Below, piece by piece: positions 6,337 to 8,252 of a stretch of DNA of 8,252 bases. The notes beneath the pieces are model-generated. The model searched no databases. It had not been told where the DNA came from and worked only from the letters and a program-made list of their open reading frames with translations. The stretch lies in contig JADLDZ010000004.1 in assembly GCA_020846375.1 (NCBI GenBank), positions 1 through 8,252 of the forward strand, in the 5' to 3' direction. Both the position numbers and the translations under genes were made by a program. This DNA comes from Nitrospirales bacterium. Its GTDB lineage: Bacteria > Nitrospirota > Thermodesulfovibrionia > Thermodesulfovibrionales > Dissulfurispiraceae. Within the stretch, counting starts at the first letter, position 1. Each line of letters starts with the position of its first letter.

Positions 6337-7582
6337 CCCGCTCCACCTCGGCCCCCACCTTCCTGAGCTTCTCGTCCATCCGCTCGTATCCCCTGTCAAG
6401 GTGATAAATCCGGTCGATGATGCTCTCTCCATCGGCACGCAATGCGGCAACCACCAGGGAGGCGGAAGCCCGGAGGTCCGTCGCCATTACCGGGGCGCCT
6501 TTGAGCGCGCCCACTCCCTTCACGGATGCGGTCCCGCCGTCGATGTCGATGATCGCCCCCATTCTCCTCAGCTCCGCCACATGCATGAACCTGTTCTCGA
6601 AGACCGTCTCCTTGATGATGCTCGTTCCGTCCGCCAGTGCCATCAGTGCCATGAACTGCGCCTGCATGTCGGTGGGGAAACCCGGGTAGGGCCGCGTCTT
6701 GATGTCGGCCGGGGCGAGCTTTTCAGGTCCGATAACCCTGATGCCGCGTTTTGTCTCCCTGAAAGTGATCCCCGCCTCCCTGAGCTTGACCATGACCGCG
6801 CCCAGGTGATCGGGCCTGCATCCCCTGAGGAGCAGGTCTCCCCCGGTAGCGCCTGCAATGGCCATGAAAGTTCCTGCTTCAATCCTGTCGGGAATCACTT
6901 CATGACCTCGTATGGGCTTCAGCTCATCGACTCCCTCGATCTCGATGATGCTCTCGCCCGCCCCTTGTATCTTTGCGCCCATGGAGGCAAGGCAGTCGGC
7001 GAGGTCCACCACTTCAGGCTCCCGGGCTGCGTTCTCGATGACGGTGGTCCCTTTTGCGAGGGCTGCCGCCATCATGAGATTTTCCGTCCCCGTCACGGTG
7101 GCCGTGTCAAAATAAAGGGATGCTCCTTTCAGCCGGCCGGCCTTTGCAACCACGTACCCCGCTTCGAGCAGTATCTTCGCCCCCATTTTCTCGAGCCCCA
7201 TGAGATGCAGGTTAATGGGACGCGCCCCGATGGCGCACCCCCCCGGCAGAGAGACCCTGGCTTTCCCGTATCGCGCCAGCAGGGGGCCCAGCACCAGGAC
7301 CGATGCGCGCATGGTCCTCACCAAGTCATAAGGCGCCTCGAAGTGGCGGATTCCCGTCGTGTCGATAGAGACGTCACCTCCGGCATAGTGGTAGGAAAGT
7401 CCCATATTTTCAAGAAGTTTTCCCATGGTGGCGACGTCCCTCAGGTCGGGCACCCGGAACACGCTGCTCTCTCCCGCTGCGAGAAGGGAAGCCGTAATAA
7501 TGGGCAGGGCCGCATTCTTTGCCCCGCTGATCCGCACTTCTCCCTTCAAGGGTTTGTTGCCGTGTATGATCAATCTGTCCAT
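6326..7582 (-). CDS. murA: UDP-N-acetylglucosamine 1-carboxyvinyltransferase MurA
   Basis: 418 residues, the normal MurA length, starting at ATG 7582. A TTG 11 codons upstream (7615) keeps the frame open but would add non-family residues. It transfers enolpyruvate from phosphoenolpyruvate to UDP-GlcNAc, the first committed step of peptidoglycan synthesis in the cytoplasm. Visible signatures: GAKNAALP (20-27) with the catalytic-site Lys22-Asn23, and LPGGCAIGARP (112-122) with Cys116, equivalent to E. coli Cys115, the residue alkylated by fosfomycin. Its presence predicts a fosfomycin-sensitive enzyme. The EPSP-synthase-like double-domain fold continues to the end, with KTRPYPGFPTDMQAQ and ENRFMHVAELRRMGA typical of MurA. 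The gene stands alone, overlaps the mutL 3' end by 11 bp and diverges from rel/spoT across 60 bp. A -10-like box 7 nt before the ATG, without Shine-Dalgarno, suggests leaderless expression. Confidence 0.97.
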   Translation of the reverse strand: MDRLIIHGNKPLKGEVRISGAKNAALPIITASLLAAGESSVFRVPDLRDVATMGKLLENMGLSYHYAGGDVSIDTTGIRHFEAPYDLVRTMRASVLVLGPLLARYGKARVSLPGGCAIGARPINLHLMGLEKMGAKILLEAGYVVAKAGRLKGASLYFDTATVTGTENLMMAAALAKGTTVIENAAREPEVVDLADCLASMGAKIQGAGESIIEIEGVDELKPIRGHEVIPDRIEAGTFMAIAGATGGDLLLRGCRPDHLGAVMVKLREAGITFRETKRGIRVIGPEKLAPADIKTRPYPGFPTDMQAQFMALMALADGTSIIKETVFENRFMHVAELRRMGAIIDIDGGTASVKGVGALKGAPVMATDLRASASLVVAALRADGESIIDRIYHLDRGYERMDEKLRKVGAEVERVTS

Positions 7583-7589
7583 GGCGTTT

Positions 7590-7598
7590 ATATTACCA
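7590..7598 (-). promoter_or_regulatory. murA extended -10, abutting the start codon
   Basis: On the minus strand TGG plus TAATAT (7598-7590) ends 7 nt before the murA ATG at 7582. An overlapping alternative is TATAAA (7592-7587) with TTGCGC (7615-7610) 17 bp upstream. Either way transcription would start at or within a few bases of the ATG, and no Shine-Dalgarno is present. Confidence 0.55.
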
Positions 7599-7610
7599 TA
7601 AGCCGTATGG
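7596..7610. repeat. Dyad between the divergent murA and rel genes
   Basis: CCATA (7596-7600) and TATGG (7606-7610) form a perfect 5-bp inverted repeat with a 5-nt spacer in the centre of the 60-bp region shared by murA and rel/spoT. It overlaps the murA promoter spacer and lies just upstream of the rel -10, a suitable place for a shared operator. The regulator is unknown. Confidence 0.3.
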
Positions 7611-7631
7611 CGCAACGTATTGTGAAAGAGT

Positions 7632-7637
7632 TATAAT
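7632..7637 (+). promoter_or_regulatory. rel/spoT -10 box, abutting the start codon
   Basis: A perfect TATAAT ends 5 nt before the ATG at 7643. There is no TG extension and no convincing -35 at 16-18 bp. The only purine run (AAAGAG, 7625-7630) is 12 nt from the ATG, too far for an ordinary ribosome site, so a leaderless start is likely. Confidence 0.5.
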
Positions 7638-7642
7638 TTCCT

Positions 7643-8252
7643 ATGATTACCATCAATACCCTCCTTGAAAAGGTGCATGCCTACAATCCCAGGGCGGATG
7701 CGGACCTTATCAAGAAATCCTACATCTTCTCCCGCGAGGCGCATTGCAGTCAGAAGAGGATGGAGGGCTCCCCGTATATCAACCATCCCCTTTCCGTAGC
7801 GGACATCCTTGCGGACATGTTCCTGGATACCGCCACCATCGCCGCGGGACTGCTCCATGACACCATCGAGGACACGGGGACCACGTCCGAGGACATCCGT
7901 GAAATGTTCGGCAACGAAATATCCTTTCTGGTCGAGGCGCTCACAAAACTGGGCAAGGTGGTGTTCAAGACGAAAGAGGAGGCCCAGGCAGAGAACTTCA
8001 GGAAGATGCTTCTCGCCATGTCCAAGGATGTCAGGGTCATCCTCATCAAATTTGCGGACAGGCTCCATAACATGAGGACCATAGGACATCTCCACGAAGA
8101 GAAGCGCAGGAGGATCGCCAAGGAAACCCTCGAAATCTACGCCCCCCTCGCAAACCGGCTCGGCATAGGCTGGCTGCGCACGGAATTCGAAGACCTGAGC
8201 TTCAGGACCCTCATGCCCGAGCTCTGCGGAGATCTCGAGCTGAAGGTCGCCA
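7643..8252 (+). CDS. (p)ppGpp synthetase/hydrolase, Rel/SpoT family, N-terminal part
   Basis: Open from ATG 7643 to the end of the window: 203 codons of a protein usually about 700-750 residues long. The visible part is the N-terminal HD-type (p)ppGpp hydrolase domain: YINHPLSVAD (His48), LLHDTIEDT with H72-D73 and E76-D77, and FADRLHNMRT with D139 and N143. All the residues needed for Mn-dependent hydrolysis of ppGpp to GDP and pyrophosphate are present, arguing for a bifunctional Rel/SpoT rather than a synthetase-only RelA. The synthetase, TGS and ACT regions lie beyond the window, so synthesis cannot be confirmed. The sequence after the hydrolase core (EIYAPLANRLGIGWLRTEFEDLSF) is also typical of the family. 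It is transcribed divergently from murA, and TATAAT lies 5 nt before the ATG. Confidence 0.95.
   Translation, partial: MITINTLLEKVHAYNPRADADLIKKSYIFSREAHCSQKRMEGSPYINHPLSVADILADMFLDTATIAAGLLHDTIEDTGTTSEDIREMFGNEISFLVEALTKLGKVVFKTKEEAQAENFRKMLLAMSKDVRVILIKFADRLHNMRTIGHLHEEKRRRIAKETLEIYAPLANRLGIGWLRTEFEDLSFRTLMPELCGDLELKVA

Noticed and set aside
4528..6450. Very long open frame (640 codons) on the minus strand across mutL
   Set aside because: It is antisense to a clearly conserved MutL, its translation is rich in Arg, His, Pro and Glu with no recognisable fold, and GC-rich third positions commonly create such frames.
7583..7615. Upstream TTG start extending MurA by 11 residues
   Set aside because: The extra residues do not belong to the MurA N-terminus, and the extension runs through the apparent murA promoter.
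7608..7623. Possible sigma54 promoter before rel (TGGCGC ... TTGT)
   Set aside because: No GC at the -12 position with correct spacing; the TATAAT next to the ATG explains the region better.
6401..7636. 411-codon plus-strand frame opposite murA
   Set aside because: MurA on the minus strand is unambiguous; the opposite frame is low-complexity His/Arg/Pro-rich shadow sequence.

Overview
The window looks like chromosomal housekeeping sequence from a GC-rich (roughly 60% by eye), Gram-negative-type anaerobe. It carries a VorB-type 2-oxoacid:ferredoxin oxidoreductase subunit, a MutL of the kind that has its own endonuclease (no MutH needed), one MurA, a bifunctional-type Rel/SpoT and a sigma54 enhancer-binding regulator. 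The protein flavour suggests Nitrospirota or a deltaproteobacterial relative. That placement is from memory of the families and is not proven. I see no phage, IS, CRISPR, tRNA or rRNA.

Layout: seven genes lie on strictly alternating strands (+ - + - + - +). (1) The 3' half of an NrnA-like DHH phosphoesterase, 1-525 +. (2) vorB, 532-1578 -. (3) An NtrC-type response regulator, 1903-3261 +. (4) A membrane-anchored YkuE-like metallophosphoesterase, 3279-4442 -. (5) mutL, 4585-6336 +. (6) murA, 6326-7582 -. (7) The 5' third of rel/spoT, 7643-8252 +. There are no operons. The three convergent junctions are very tight (6 bp gap, 17 bp gap, 11 bp overlap). The three divergent regions (324, 142 and 60 bp) carry all the promoters.

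The most interesting signal is in the start regions. vorB, mutL, murA and rel each have a -10-like hexamer only 5-7 nt before the ATG and no usable Shine-Dalgarno. Three of them share an extended -10 (TGG followed by TATAAT, TACAAT or TAATAT). This predicts transcription starting at or next to the start codon, i.e. leaderless mRNAs. The response regulator and the metallophosphoesterase instead have a clear GGAGG and a long leader, so two modes of initiation seem to coexist. The regulator's promoter is preceded by a tandem 11-bp repeat spaced like a one-helical-turn operator, and the metallophosphoesterase GGAGG lies inside a small perfect hairpin.

The genes do not form one pathway: RNA/nucleotide turnover, ketoacid-ferredoxin metabolism, signalling, envelope phosphoesterase, mismatch repair, peptidoglycan precursor synthesis and the stringent response. 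No new multi-gene system is evident. The observations worth pursuing are regulatory (leaderless starts, small operators, the SD hairpin) and contextual (orphan VorB, orphan regulator, alternating strands).
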